Source of the DNA: Zelonia costaricensis
Lineage: Eukaryota; Euglenozoa; Kinetoplastea; Trypanosomatida; Trypanosomatidae
Direction of reading: 5' to 3'
Assembly: GCA_030849075.1 (NCBI GenBank)
Contig: JASAOO010003370.1
Span: 1-48,296 of the forward strand
Length of the DNA: 48,296 nucleotides
Below are positions 20,534-31,289 of the stretch, piece after piece. Position numbers and translations under genes: made by a program. The notes below the pieces were generated by a model. That model had not been told where the DNA came from, did not search any database, and was given only the letters and a program-made list of their open reading frames with translations. How positions within the stretch are numbered: the first letter of the stretch is position 1; the number at the start of each line of letters is the position of its first letter.

Positions 20534-22244
20534 GTAGTGGACTTCCAAGTGCTGGGCCAACCAGAGGGCGGCGACGCTGCACTTGTGTTCTTTGCCGATG
20601 CGTTGGATGTGCTTCTGAGGCTCCGCACGGCTGCACGCAAACCCCACAGGAGAGGGATGAAGCCGGTGCAGGCGCGCCGCAGTTGAGTTCGTGGCGCCGG
20701 TGTCCGCGCACGAGCTGGTGAGTGTGTGGGGGGGGGGGGGTCCGCATGTTGTCAGCGACCAACGAGGAAGCAGCCGTTGAGGTGGCAAGTGGGTACGGGA
20801 GGCATCGAGTGCGTCAGCCAGAAGAGCGCACAGTGTCCTGCATGAGTCAGCACTAACGCAGAGTGGAGGTAGTACGCGTGCGTGCATGCTATCCTCGCAC
20901 ATCCCACATGTCAAGTTAGCTTCTCCGCGCACTCCTCACACTGGCGCACGACGCGCACTTCAAGGCGACGCATCCACACAGCGCACTCGCCTCAGCTCGC
21001 CGAAGGAGGCGCAGCAGCGTGTCTCCTCCGTACGCTGCTGCGCCTCCTCACTCCCTCGAGACGAGCACGTGCATGCCCGATGGAGAGAAGGCTTGCAGAG
21101 AAGAAAAAGTGTGTACGGCCTCCGTCACGTGCATGCAGTTCTCATTTGAGGTTTCGCTTGTCGTGTGTTTGTGACGGCGTATGTGCAGTTGCTGAACATC
21201 TTCATAACTATGCGATCGAGGCAGCTGCGTTGCGAGTCCCAATCGCATCGACCCCACGCGTCCTCCTCGCTTCATGTGCTGTGCGAAGGCGCCACCGTTC
21301 GTCACCACTTCCGTCACACACACACACACAAACACCCTCCGCCTCTCCCTCCTTCCCTTGAGCACATCCTCTCCTAACCCCTTCCCTTCACACGCACACA
21401 CACACGCACATGCCCGTCGAGGAGGCGTGATGCGCGCGTACGTCGCTGCGCTCGTCCTCACGTGGCACACACACGCACACCTGCACTCGTCGCAGAGGAG
21501 AGAGCGGAGAGACGCTTCTATCAAGGAGGGAGCGGGATAGGGAGGGACTGTATCACGCACACCGTGCCGCAGAAGCACACACACACACATCACTCAGTCA
21601 GGGGAGAGAGAATACAAAAGATTTGGTACAAGGTGAAGAGGGGCGGCACTTCACACCAGAGCGCAACAACGAAGCCAGTAAGACGCCAACGCCGCCCTCT
21701 CCGCACTCCTCCGTGCGCTCAACCAAAGGCATGACAGACAGCTGCGGAGGTACAGGCGTGCTCCCCACTGACGCACTCCTGCTCCTCCACACCTTCACTC
21801 CTCCCCTCCTTCCAGCTCCACCGGATCGCCAAACCCCGTCCCGCCATAATCCACATCCTTCGTCTCCCTGCATTGGCGGCCGGTTCGACAAGGCCACACG
21901 CATGCCACCCACGTACGCTCACACAGAAACGCGCAGACACGCGCACACGCGCACCTTCAACAGATTGGCTGCGTGAGGGATGAGCGAAAAAAAAAAAAAA
22001 GGAAGAGAGGCGGCGTGCGGTGAGCGGTGAACTGCCACGAGAGGCCGTCAGGGCAGTCACGCGTCCAGCGCGTTCGACAGGACTTGTGACAGAGGGGACC
22101 GTAAGCGGGAGCAATGGCGAGCGGCGGTGGCTGGAGCGCGACGAGTCACAAGCACAGTCAATGTGGGAGCGTCGAGAAGGAACACAGCGAGTGCGGCGGG
22201 AAGGGGGGGAGGGAGACACGTGCAGACGACACTGAGCGCGCAAG

Positions 22245-22264
22245 CACACACACACACACACACA
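22245..22264. repeat. (CA)n microsatellite
   Basis: Ten CA dinucleotides on the plus strand, in the presumed 3' UTR of the DHHC palmitoyltransferase gene. Confidence 0.95.
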
Positions 22265-22657
22265 AGCACTCACGGACGCACCCCACACGGCTGCAAGTGT
22301 CCAACACGAGCGCGGAGGGAGGGGGGGAGGAGGAGGAGGAGGAGGACAACAACAGCGGGGAGAAAAGAAGAAGAGCACCGCCGCCGGCACCACGCAGAGG
22401 GCGTCGCTACCCGCTCCATCCAATGGCGGTCGGCACCGCCCCTCCCGCTGTTGCTTCTCCGTCCCCTCCTCGCGCGGAGCGCACCCGGCTCTACTGCTCG
22501 CACAGCCGACACGCGCCGCCATAACACGACGGAGGAGGAGGGGAAGAGGCTCCGTCGCCACTGCCGTGGGCTCGGCGGGTGAGCACGTCCCAGCCGCCAC
22601 GGTAGTTCGCCGCACCGTCCCGTCGCCCGGCGCCCCCGCCCCTCCTCCCCTTCCCCG

Positions 22658-23959
22658 TCATCTTCGTGACGCCGCCTCTACCGGCTCATGTGTGTCGGAT
22701 GAGAAGGAGATAGTGTGATGGCGCTCCGCCGACTCCTGGGCATCCGCCTCCGGCACGGGGGTGTACCGCTGGCGGCGCCCGCTGGGTGACGGCACCGCCC
22801 GCTGGCTAAAGTCTGCCTCCTCCTCCTCTGCGTTCTTGCGGCCGGGGTCGCTTCCGCTGTTGGCCACGAGGTCCGTGCTGCAGCGCCGGTGGCGCGGCGT
22901 GGTGGACGTGGTCGGGGCTGCGGCGTCAGCCCCAGTCCCGACACCGCCACTGCCGCCCGCCAACGCTTGTGCGTTGCCGTCGCCGTAGCGCATCTCGCAG
23001 GCGTCTCTATCGTCGCCGGCGGAGTGCGCCTCGCCCTCCCCGTTCTCCCCCTCCTCCGCCGCGGCCCCGGTCCCGTGCTTCTTGAAGTCGCGCCGCTTGC
23101 GCAGCTCTAGGCACCCCAGCAGGCCCTTGACATGTGGCGGCTCGCCGTTCTGGCTGTGGTACTCGCCGAGAGCCCGCTTCTTGTCGCGCCGCTTCACGAT
23201 GTGCTCGTACGTGGACTGGTGCGTGGTGTACAGGTAGAGGTGGAAGTAGATAAGCTTGCCGAGGGCGCAGATGCCGACGCCGGCGATGAAGAGGCACACA
23301 AAGTTGAAGACGACGAGGGCGGGGAAGGCGCGGGAGGGGCTGTGGTACGCGTGCGTGCGCATGTGGGCCTTGAACGCGCTGATGTCGCGCAGCATCAGCT
23401 GGATTGTGTAGAGGCTGAAGGCCGCCACCCACGCCATGCCAACCCACGCGACCCCCATAAATGTGGCAAATAGGCGGTAGTTCTTTGCGCCGACGCAGCT
23501 GTTCAACCAGCGGCAATGGTGGTCGAACCCGGGCACGCACTTGTCGCACACGCTGCAGTGCTTGCAGCCCACCTGCACAAAGCGTCGGCAGAACACGCAC
23601 GGCTCCGTGCCGGGTGGCGCCAGCTCGGTGAGAAGCTGGTCCTGGTCCAGCCGAGGCAGGTCGGCCTGGAACACGACCGGGTCCTGCTGCGGGTAGAGCT
23701 CCAGCGCAACCTTCGTCACGAAGACGGACGCGATGAGGACGGAGGAGATGACCAAGACGACGATGAACAGCGCCCCGTCGAAGAAGGGGATCTGCACGGT
23801 GTAGTGCAGCACCGTCAGCACGATTATGGCGCACCAGGCACCGAGCTGCAGTGCGTCAGGGGGCAGCTCGTACCCTGTTCGGCGGGGGCGGACGGGGTCG
23901 CCATAGATGTCCTTCCACTCACCCTGCTCACTCTGCGCGCGGCAGCAGCCGAGAAACAT
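22658..23959 (-). CDS. DHHC zinc-finger protein S-acyltransferase (433 aa)
   Basis: An integral membrane enzyme that attaches palmitate to cysteines of target proteins. The cysteine-rich domain runs from about 121 to 165, with paired CxxC elements (CVFC, CKHCSVC) leading to the catalytic DHHC at 146-149 and then CVGAKNYRLF. Four membrane segments are apparent: about 40-58 and 62-83 before the DHHC domain, and 167-189 and 213-240 after it. A TTxE-like element (STYE, about 249-252) follows the last one. The C-terminal ~160 residues are hydrophilic, low-complexity and acidic/Ser-rich, presumably cytosolic. I start at the ATG at 23959, giving an N-terminus MFLGCC whose paired cysteines could themselves be acylated. 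A 10-codon longer reading would begin with TTG and is rejected. The stop is TGA. Substrates cannot be told. Confidence 0.93.
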   Translation of the reverse strand: MFLGCCRAQSEQGEWKDIYGDPVRPRRTGYELPPDALQLGAWCAIIVLTVLHYTVQIPFFDGALFIVVLVISSVLIASVFVTKVALELYPQQDPVVFQADLPRLDQDQLLTELAPPGTEPCVFCRRFVQVGCKHCSVCDKCVPGFDHHCRWLNSCVGAKNYRLFATFMGVAWVGMAWVAAFSLYTIQLMLRDISAFKAHMRTHAYHSPSRAFPALVVFNFVCLFIAGVGICALGKLIYFHLYLYTTHQSTYEHIVKRRDKKRALGEYHSQNGEPPHVKGLLGCLELRKRRDFKKHGTGAAAEEGENGEGEAHSAGDDRDACEMRYGDGNAQALAGGSGGVGTGADAAAPTTSTTPRHRRCSTDLVANSGSDPGRKNAEEEEADFSQRAVPSPSGRRQRYTPVPEADAQESAERHHTISFSSDTHEPVEAASRR

Positions 23960-26923
23960 CGCGAACGCTGCCTGCGCGCACGGACGCAAAGCTCACACAA
24001 AGGGCACGGAAAAGAAAACAGAGGAGGGTGCACGTTAGCTCTTCCGCTTTTCAGCAGCGCGCACAGGAGACGCCGAGCCCGTGCACGTCGTGGTGTGCCG
24101 CTCTCGCAGCCTGCCACGCTACGCGGCGCTCTGCGCTCTCACGTGTGCGTGTATGCGGTGAAACGGGAGATGCGAGCGGCGGCCCAGGCGAAGAGGGAGC
24201 CCACTGCGGAGGTGCGGCAAAGAGGAGGGAGTGGCGGAGGTTCGATAATGTACAGCGCAAAATAAGCAAACGACTCGCGCGAGGTCCGCGAGGACGGCGG
24301 GCGGGGCGGAACAGGAAGGCGGCGGTGTTCTCCGCCCCAATGCAATGACAGTCGCGGCGGAGAGAACACGAGAAGAGGCAACCGACCCGCACTCGCTCTC
24401 TTTCTTCTCCCTCCCCGCCCTGCAGCTGCGGCGGCTCTGCGTGCACGTTGCCCGTGCGTACCTGCGTGTACAGCAGAGCGCTCGTGACGGTCGAAGGAAC
24501 CTCCAAGAGAAGGGTGTGGCGATGACTAGGAGAAGAAGAAGAGTGCACAAGAAGATCCGATTGTACGTGTGTGGAAAGAGGAGTCGAGAAGCCGGCACGG
24601 CGCCGCGGGTACGAGCGGCACCAGAGTGAGCAGCGAGACGTCCGTGACAAGTAGAGCAGACGCGGATGCGCTGTGTCGAGTCTGCGAGTGCGCGCGAGTG
24701 TGAGAGAGAAAATGGGAAGAGATGGAGGCGAAGCTGCCGTCAATGTCGTCGCAGGGCCCTCCCTTCTCGGCCTGTGCGCACGTGCTGCACAATCGCTGGC
24801 CTGCACTCGGCTTCAGCGAAAGGGCGAAGGCTGGTTAAGCTGAAGAGGCAAGACGCGGGTATGAGGCGAGGTGCGGTGAGAAACAGAACAACTGTATTAC
24901 GCGCCCCTTTTCCAGTGGCGGGGCTCACGCGTGCGAGCGGCGCCGACGAGCTCGTGCAGGCTGTGGTAGGACCGCAACGCTCCTCCACCGGTGTAGGCGG
25001 CTGAAGACAGGAGGGGGAGAGTACTAGAGAGGATTAGCGCGCAGGTCGACAGCGGCGGTGGCGATGGGAGTGCTAGCGAGGCACACGAGACGACGCTGCG
25101 GCACGCAACACGAAAAAGGGGACGAAAAAAAGAACAGAGAAGCGCCTCACGCTGCGCAAGAAGTCAGCAGAAGGGGCACGCAATCAACAATACGAACACG
25201 CGTGCGGAGAAGGGGGGAGGCAGCCGCGGACAGCGAGCAGTTCGTCACTTCGGCCGCTCCTCGCATCAGAATCGCGTTTCCCCTGCTCGCGGGGAGAGAG
25301 CGGGAACTTCAGTCTCCGCAAGAGCGCGCACTCTCACACGCACACACGGACACCCAAGCGCACGTGCGCACACGCGTCCCCACAGCGTTTGGAGAAAACA
25401 GAAGATGCCAAAATGCACAAAGAGAAACAGGCGCGTGAGACGTGCGTCGCTTCTGATACCCTCGTGACGCGAAGGGGATTGCTCTGCCTTTTCTTTTCCT
25501 TTTGCTAGACGGAGGACGCAGAGACAGCCGCGTGCAACGCGCTGAATAGCTGAGCGGCACAGCACCGCGTGGGTGACCGCAGCCGTCTTCGAAGATCTAC
25601 GTGCACCGTTTCGTGACGAAGGTGTGTGTGTATGTATGTATAAGTGCGTGCGTACACCGCGCTTCACTGCGCGCGATGCGGAGCGCCAGTGATGGCGTTG
25701 GTAGTCACAATGCAGGCGAGTGATGGGATGGACCGGGCAGAATGTGAATGAGGGACATAAAAGATTGGGCAAGAGGTGGCCACTGCACTGCAGACACGCA
25801 CAGCTGCACATAAACATCCATCAAGTGTGCAGCCCCGTGAAGTTGCGGTCCGCTGGTGGAGGGGGGGGGCGCAGGAGGAAGGGCCATGAAGCAAGGCCAA
25901 GCGTACGCCCGCCATCGCCGTCAACCGCCGTGCCTTTGCCGGTTGCACCCCTCTTCCCCTTCACCCACCCACCCCGCCCGCGGCGTCTGTGCCTTGACGA
26001 CTCTCTCGTAGGACCGCGTCTACTGCTCCCACGTAAGTCGGCACGCGCCCGAAGGAACAGAGACGCAAAACGAAGGCGGACGCACGCACACCTCCCCGCA
26101 CCCCGTCGCAGAGGTCATGAAAGACACGTGGCTGGAGAAGGCCACGCAGCTCCTCGGCATGCCCCTCTGCAGCGAGGCTTTGTTCCCTTTCTTTTCTGTC
26201 TTACGTGTGTGTGTGTGTGTGTCGGTGCACACCGCATCTCGTCCACGGTGCAGGCGGCGACTAAGAGAACCATCATCGACGGCACGCCGAGCCTCTTCCT
26301 CTTCCTTTCCTCTCCCCTTTTCTGTGACACTGTGCCGTCGCTGGAGCAGCAGCACGCGCCGTGACATCTTGGATCGGGAGAAGGGCGTCAGAAGGGTAGG
26401 GACCGACGGTAGAGAGCGAAGCAGCGTGGCTGATGCGCGCGCGCGAGCGCGGCGCCGGCGTCAACCGTGTACGCCCGTGTGTGCACGTGAGTAGCTGTGC
26501 GAACGCGCATGTCCCTACGTCTGCCTTATCCGGCTCGCCGGGCCGGTCGTCACGGTGATGATGAAGGCACACCTCTCACGCGCCCCATGCAGGAGGGAGT
26601 AGAGAGAGGGGGGGGGGCCGGCAGTGACCTGTTAAAGGCCGGTGTTAGAACGAAAAGAACCACACAAACAAAAAGACGTGATAAGGCGAAGCGGAAAACT
26701 CGCAGTGCGGTGAGCGGCAAGATCTGCCGGCCGCAACGGTAAAGGCTGAGGAAGAGAAGAGCGTCGTCGCACCGCCTGCGGACGGCACCCACAGACTTGC
26801 GCCACCCCCCACCCGCCCCCTCCTCCACGCCCGCTCACCTCGTGCTGTGTGCCTCAGGCAGCGAGCCACCGTTCCCAGTTTCTGCTGACCGCCGCCGATC
26901 CACACTTTTTTTCTTTTTCGGAA
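23960..26923. other. 3-kb spacer with no supported gene
   Basis: This contains the presumed FPPS 3' UTR and the DHHC leader. A GT tract lies at 26205-26222, G-runs occur near 25861-25869 and 26610-26618, and many short purine runs are present. Open frames on both strands are Arg/Ser/His-rich and repetitive, consistent with non-coding sequence of high GC. Confidence 0.6.
26205..26222. repeat. (GT)n microsatellite
   Basis: About nine GT dinucleotides on the plus strand, in the presumed FPPS 3' UTR. Confidence 0.9.
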
Positions 26924-28012
26924 TCACTTCTGACGCTTGTACGTCTTGCCCCACAGCACCTGCACGCTCGCGGCGAAGGCGGCGCTGCTCGACTGCAGCG
27001 TGCTCAGCAGCTGCTCCACCTCCGCCACGACGCCCTTCTCGTACTCGGCGAAGCGGTCCAGCAGATTCTGCTCGGCGTAGAGCTGCTTGACGACGGCCAC
27101 CTTGGCCGGGTCGGTGGAGCCGTAGTTTGCCTTGAACTCCACCACCTTGTCCGCAGGGGCGGAGGCCAGGAAGGTGACGGCGAGCCACGAGCACTTGGCG
27201 TCCTCGATGTCGGTCCCAATCTTGCCCAGCTTCTCCGGTGGGGTGAAGCAGTCCATGACGTCGTCCTGCACCTGGAAGTACTCCCCCATCACCATCGCAA
27301 TCTTGTGCGTCGCCACCTGATCGACCTTGTCCATCGTCCCGCTCACGAGAAGACCCATCACGAGGGGCAGCCAGTAGGTGTAGTAGGCCGTCTTGTACAC
27401 GACGATGCGGCGGTGGTTGAAGGGCGTGTACTCGACGTAGTCCGTCGTGTTGGCGTGCGCCACGTTCGCGTCCAGCTTCGCCGAGTCCACCATCGACGTC
27501 ACGTCGTACAGCTGGCCGATCGTCGTCGTGAGGTCGACGTCGTGGAAGACGCGCATCACCTCGGCGAGGAAGGGGCGGTCCGCGAAGTAGTGCAGCGCCA
27601 TCTGTGATGCCCACGCCAGCACAATGAGGCCGTCGTTGATCGCGACTTGCGTCGTCACGCCGGGGTGCAGGTACCAGCACGGCTTGCCGCGGCGCGTCTT
27701 GCTGTGGTCCATGATGTCATCCTCGACGAGGAAGTGCGCCTGCAGCAGCTCAATCATCCACCCGCACACACACGCGTCGTGCAGCACCCGCTCCATAGCC
27801 GCGTCGTCGACCTTCGCGTCCTTGGCCATCGCCTCGGCCACATCCACGACGCACAAGCCGCGGTTGTACTTGCCGCCGAGGCAGGTGGTGTCCATCATGT
27901 CCTTGAGGTAGCGCTTGCGGTTCACATCCATCTCGAAGCGCTTCTCAGCGTCGCCGAGCAGGAACTCTTGCACCTCCGCGTACACCTGCATGAAGCGCTC
28001 CATGTGCGCCAT
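26924..28012 (-). CDS. FPPS: Farnesyl pyrophosphate synthase (362 aa)
   Basis: Condenses dimethylallyl and geranyl pyrophosphate with isopentenyl pyrophosphate to make farnesyl pyrophosphate, the precursor of ergosterol, dolichol, ubiquinone and prenyl groups. The first aspartate-rich motif DDIMD is at 98-102, preceded by HF at 93-94 (chain-length positions) and followed by the RRGKP basic segment. The second, DDVMD, is at 250-254, with the lysine-rich end YKRQK. The length equals that of Leishmania homologues, including the trypanosomatid insert near 180-200. The start is the ATG at 28012 (MAHMERF), 14 nt downstream of a pyrimidine-tract splice acceptor. A longer frame upstream runs through a poly-C tract and an N and is rejected. 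The stop is TGA. The family is an established target of nitrogen bisphosphonates. Confidence 0.98.
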   Translation of the reverse strand: MAHMERFMQVYAEVQEFLLGDAEKRFEMDVNRKRYLKDMMDTTCLGGKYNRGLCVVDVAEAMAKDAKVDDAAMERVLHDACVCGWMIELLQAHFLVEDDIMDHSKTRRGKPCWYLHPGVTTQVAINDGLIVLAWASQMALHYFADRPFLAEVMRVFHDVDLTTTIGQLYDVTSMVDSAKLDANVAHANTTDYVEYTPFNHRRIVVYKTAYYTYWLPLVMGLLVSGTMDKVDQVATHKIAMVMGEYFQVQDDVMDCFTPPEKLGKIGTDIEDAKCSWLAVTFLASAPADKVVEFKANYGSTDPAKVAVVKQLYAEQNLLDRFAEYEKGVVAEVEQLLSTLQSSSAAFAASVQVLWGKTYKRQK

Positions 28013-28026
28013 GATGCCGGACGGGG

Positions 28027-28066
28027 CTGGGGGTGGGGAGGGGGGCNGGGGGGGGGGGGGGGGGGG
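28027..28066 (-). promoter_or_regulatory. Predicted trans-splice acceptor for FPPS with a poly-C tract
   Basis: On the minus strand a long C-rich tract (complement of 28029-28066) ends in CCCCCAG, with the AG at 28028-28027, leaving a 14-nt leader before the FPPS ATG. The tract contains the ambiguous base at 28047 and a 19-nt homopolymer, so its true length is uncertain. Confidence 0.6.
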
Positions 28067-28162
28067 CCCGACGCGGGGGGCAAGAGGATCCGAGAAGGAT
28101 GCGTCGGTGAAGGCGACAACACGGTAGCGGACCGGGGGAGGGGGAGACGGGGGCTGGTACGA

Positions 28163-28190
28163 CGTGTGTCTGTGTGTGTGTGTGTGTGTG
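28163..28190. repeat. (TG)n microsatellite upstream of FPPS
   Basis: TG tract on the plus strand, (CA)n in sense orientation, about 150 bp upstream of the FPPS start codon. Confidence 0.92.
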
Positions 28191-28913
28191 CGATACGAGT
28201 GCAACTCAAATCGCAAACAAAACAAAACCAGAAAAAAAGGTAAAGAATGCGGCGTAGATCAGAGTCGGGAGAATTGACGTTTGAATAGGCGACTTGGTCC
28301 AGTCCACCACGCACACGCACGCATGAACAGGGTGGTGAGGAGGGGTGGGGAGGGGGGTGGGGTAAGGGGGGGCGTGAGGGGCACACGCAAAGGATCGGAA
28401 GAGGAGGAGAAAAAGAGGGGGCAAGCATGATCAAGCAGCGAAGGGGCGGAAGGAGCGGAGAACTCTGAGATAGGCAGGTGGCCGTGCTTTGTGTGCCAGT
28501 GCGACGTCGTGGCTTCAGTGGCCGTCTTTGCCTTCGTATGTGCGAATGCACAAAGCGATCGAGGAGCTTCCGAGACCGAGCGCGCAGCCAGAGACGTGAC
28601 ACGCTCCCCGCATCGCCCACACATACACACACGCACCGCGTGCATGTGGTCCAGGCCAATGCAAGGCGGTTTGTGGTGGAAGCCGGCGCAGTTACGTCAC
28701 CTGAGGCAGTTGCGGCCCTCTGTGCGACATGCGGCTCTGTTCTCGCCTCTTTCGTTCTTTTCGTGGATGCAGTGGTGTTCGAGGGAAAGGAAGGAGGGAG
28801 GGAGGGGAGGGGGGTAGCCGAGTGGCCGGAAGAAGCACAATTGATACAGACATGACGCAGGGCGTAAAAATCGGTCGTCGTGTAGGCCTCACGCGGGGTC
28901 GCCCCACGTGCGC

Positions 28914-28917
<4 letters not shown>

Positions 28918-28944
<27 letters not shown>
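28918..28944. repeat. (CA)n microsatellite
   Basis: Thirteen CA dinucleotides on the plus strand, in the presumed IFT74 3' UTR. Confidence 0.95.
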
Positions 28945-29498
28945 GGCGCACTCGTCTCTACAGCGGTGCGTACCACCGCAAGGTCGGACAGAAGAAAAGA
29001 AGTGGCGACGAAGGGGGACGCGAGCGCCTCAATCCGTGACACCGCGCGCTGCTTGCTCATCACACTGCACCCTCCGCACTCCCTCCCGTTCACCCCGCAG
29101 AGGGAGAACGGGCGCCCACGGAGAGAGCGTGTGCGAGGGGCAAAGCGAGCTCGTGCGTGGCTCCCACACCGCCGCCCACTGGAACGCCTGCGAGCCACGT
29201 TCACGCGAACACGCAAAGCAACAGCCGGCGCGCAACACATGTTCAAACCTGGAAACGCGTCAGCTAGTAAAGAAGAAAGAAGGCGACGCTTGGCCGCAGA
29301 ACGAGGGCTGCAGAGTGCAGCATCGCCATGCATTACCGCACAGCAGCGGGATGGGCTCGAGTCTATACATGCACACACAAGTTCGCACAAACAAGCAAGA
29401 ACACACACACACGCACGCACACGGAGGCACAATCGCGTACGAACAGAAAGAGGATGAGAAGACCAACGGAAGTGGCGCTGTCTAATTGCTGCGGCACG

Positions 29499-31289
29499 CT
29501 AGTGCGGCGTAGCGGCACTGAAGGCTGGGCTGGTGGTCATGCCAACGATGCGGCCCGGGTCCTGCAGCAGCAGGTTGGTCTCGTCAACGATGCGCAGGCA
29601 CTCGGCTTTGGTGCTGAGGTACTGCGTGTCCTTGTCCTTCAGCCGCACGTAGTCCTCGAGTGAGAAGGTGGATTGCCACAGCATGCGGATGCGCTGCTCT
29701 TGCGTCGTCAAGGTCGAGAACACCTCGTCGGCGTGCAGCTGCTTCTTGCGCATCTCATACTGCGCCGTCAGCGCGTTCAGCTGCTGCTTCGAGCCGTCGC
29801 GGACGCGTGTGTAGTAGGCGAGCTGGGAGCTGAGCAGCTTGCGCGTGTCCTCCACCTCCGCACGCAGCCCGTCAAGGTCGCTGAAGCGCTCCATCTCCAC
29901 CTTCTGCTCCGCCATCTTGGCGTTGTGCGAGGCAAGCTCCTCCTTGATCTTGTTGTCCAGGTGGGCGACCTTATCCAGCTCGGCCTTCCGCTCCAGCAGC
30001 TCCTTCTCGAGTCGCTGATGCGTCTTCACATCGTTCTGGATCTGGTCCCGCTTCGCGTCCACCTGCGTCGTCAGGTCGTGCAGCGTGCCGACGTTGTTCT
30101 CCGACGGCATCTGCCGCTGCATCTCGAGCGCCTGCGAAATGCGGCTGAGGAGGTCGGCGATGTGCCGCTGCGTCTCGGCAATCTTGTCGATCTCGGCCCG
30201 CTCCTTGTCGGGGTACTCGTCGATGAAGGTCTGCATCTCGCGGTCCTTCTCCTGCAGCTCCTGGAACGCCTGCACGTTGTCGCCACTGAAGTTCTTCACC
30301 TCCTCCTCCAGCGCGCTCTGCCGGGCCCGCGACTCCTGCAGCGTGTCGCGGATGTCATTTACCTGCCGCTCCAGCACCTCGATGTCGCCGCGGGTAGCCT
30401 TGAGCTGGCCAATCAGCTTCTCCTGCTCCTCCTTGACGGAGAGGGCGCACTGGCCCTCCAGCTCCTTCACCTCGCGCCGCTTGCGCAGAACGCCGCGCAG
30501 CAGCTCCGCCGCCCGCCGCTTGTCGGGGTCGCCGGCGAGGTTTGCCATGATCAGGTCCTGCTTCGCCACGAGGGTGCGCAGCTCGTGCTGCCGCTCGAGC
30601 ACCATGTCCGACACCGCAAAGGACTCGTCGCGGGTGGCCTTGTAGGAGTTGTAGTCCTGATTCTCGTGCAGGATGCGGCGGTCCAGCTGCTGGATCTCCT
30701 CCTCCAGCGACTGCACCGCGGCCTTCGTTTTGGCGTCTGTGTCCTTGACAGCGAGGAACAGCTCATCCACCCTCTTGCGCCGCGCCGCGTTCTGCTTCTC
30801 AAGCCGCGTCGACTCCTCCTTGACCGCCGCTAGGTCGCGCGAGCTCGAGTTCTCAACGGCGACGTTCACGTCCGCCAGCGTGTCCTTCAGCTTCGCAATG
30901 TCCTCCTGCAGGGTACGCGACTTCTGCTGCAGCTGCGTCAGGACGGCGCTGCTGCGGTCGATGAGCTGCTCCTGCTCCTGCAGCCGCTCGATCTCGGCCG
31001 ACAGCTCCGCAATCTTGGGCCGGATCAGCCCAATGTAGTAGCTGCGGTCGCCCACCTGCCGGCCAGGGCCCGCGGACGTGCCGACGCCGCTGCGCGACGC
31101 GGCCCGCATGCCCTCGCGTGAGACGGCGGCCTCGGCGGAGACGGCGACGGGCTGCTGCAGGCTGCCGCCCATGCCGGCCACCTGCATCCGGTTCGTCCCT
31201 GGCCGCGCCTGCGACCCCGGCCGCATCGTCGTGCCCGGCCGCAGCCCATTCGCCGTGCCGAGCGTCTGCGGGTTGAAGCCCGTGTTCAT
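29499..31289 (-). CDS. IFT74: Intraflagellar transport protein IFT74 (596 aa)
   Basis: IFT74 pairs with IFT81 in the IFT-B core complex, which carries tubulin and other cargo along the flagellum. The N-terminal ~75 residues are basic and rich in Gly, Pro and Arg (LRPGTTMRPGS), as in IFT74 homologues, where this tail contributes to tubulin binding. A conserved hinge (RQVGDRSYYIGLIRPKI, about 77-93) leads into coiled coil across the rest of the protein to about 580. The length is close to the usual ~600 residues. The start is the ATG at 31289, the first Met, and the stop is TAG. No clear splice acceptor close to the ATG could be picked, because the leader is dominated by CA and C-rich runs. Function follows from family membership. 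Confidence 0.94.
   Translation of the reverse strand: MNTGFNPQTLGTANGLRPGTTMRPGSQARPGTNRMQVAGMGGSLQQPVAVSAEAAVSREGMRAASRSGVGTSAGPGRQVGDRSYYIGLIRPKIAELSAEIERLQEQEQLIDRSSAVLTQLQQKSRTLQEDIAKLKDTLADVNVAVENSSSRDLAAVKEESTRLEKQNAARRKRVDELFLAVKDTDAKTKAAVQSLEEEIQQLDRRILHENQDYNSYKATRDESFAVSDMVLERQHELRTLVAKQDLIMANLAGDPDKRRAAELLRGVLRKRREVKELEGQCALSVKEEQEKLIGQLKATRGDIEVLERQVNDIRDTLQESRARQSALEEEVKNFSGDNVQAFQELQEKDREMQTFIDEYPDKERAEIDKIAETQRHIADLLSRISQALEMQRQMPSENNVGTLHDLTTQVDAKRDQIQNDVKTHQRLEKELLERKAELDKVAHLDNKIKEELASHNAKMAEQKVEMERFSDLDGLRAEVEDTRKLLSSQLAYYTRVRDGSKQQLNALTAQYEMRKKQLHADEVFSTLTTQEQRIRMLWQSTFSLEDYVRLKDKDTQYLSTKAECLRIVDETNLLLQDPGRIVGMTTSPAFSAATPH

Larger units (their letters stand above)
20479..22657. 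other. 2.2-kb spacer with no supported gene
   Basis: This holds the presumed DHHC 3' UTR and the leader and splice signals of the MidA-type gene. Features are a G-run at about 20729-20740, CA tracts near 21317 and 22245-22264, a poly-A run at about 21989-22001 and GGA repeats at about 22326-22347. No protein-like open frame is present. Confidence 0.6.
28013..29498. other. 1.5-kb spacer with no supported gene
   Basis: This lies between IFT74 and FPPS and contains the FPPS splice region, a GT tract at 28163-28190, G-rich purine runs at 28345-28380 and 28787-28814, and a CA tract at 28918-28944. No protein-like frame is present. Confidence 0.6.

Noticed and set aside
20479..20640. 54-residue N-terminal extension of the MidA-type protein
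   Set aside because: The extension starts at TTG rather than ATG and spans a clear pyrimidine tract and AG splice acceptor.
23960..23989. 10-residue extension of the DHHC protein
   Set aside because: It begins at TTG; the in-frame ATG at 23959 is the first true start.
28013..28225. Upstream extension of FPPS
   Set aside because: It passes through a GT microsatellite, a poly-C tract and an N, and lies upstream of the predicted splice acceptor.
29673..30833. 386-residue plus-strand frame opposite IFT74
   Set aside because: Leu/Val/His/Arg-rich antisense shadow of a Glu/Gln-rich coiled coil.
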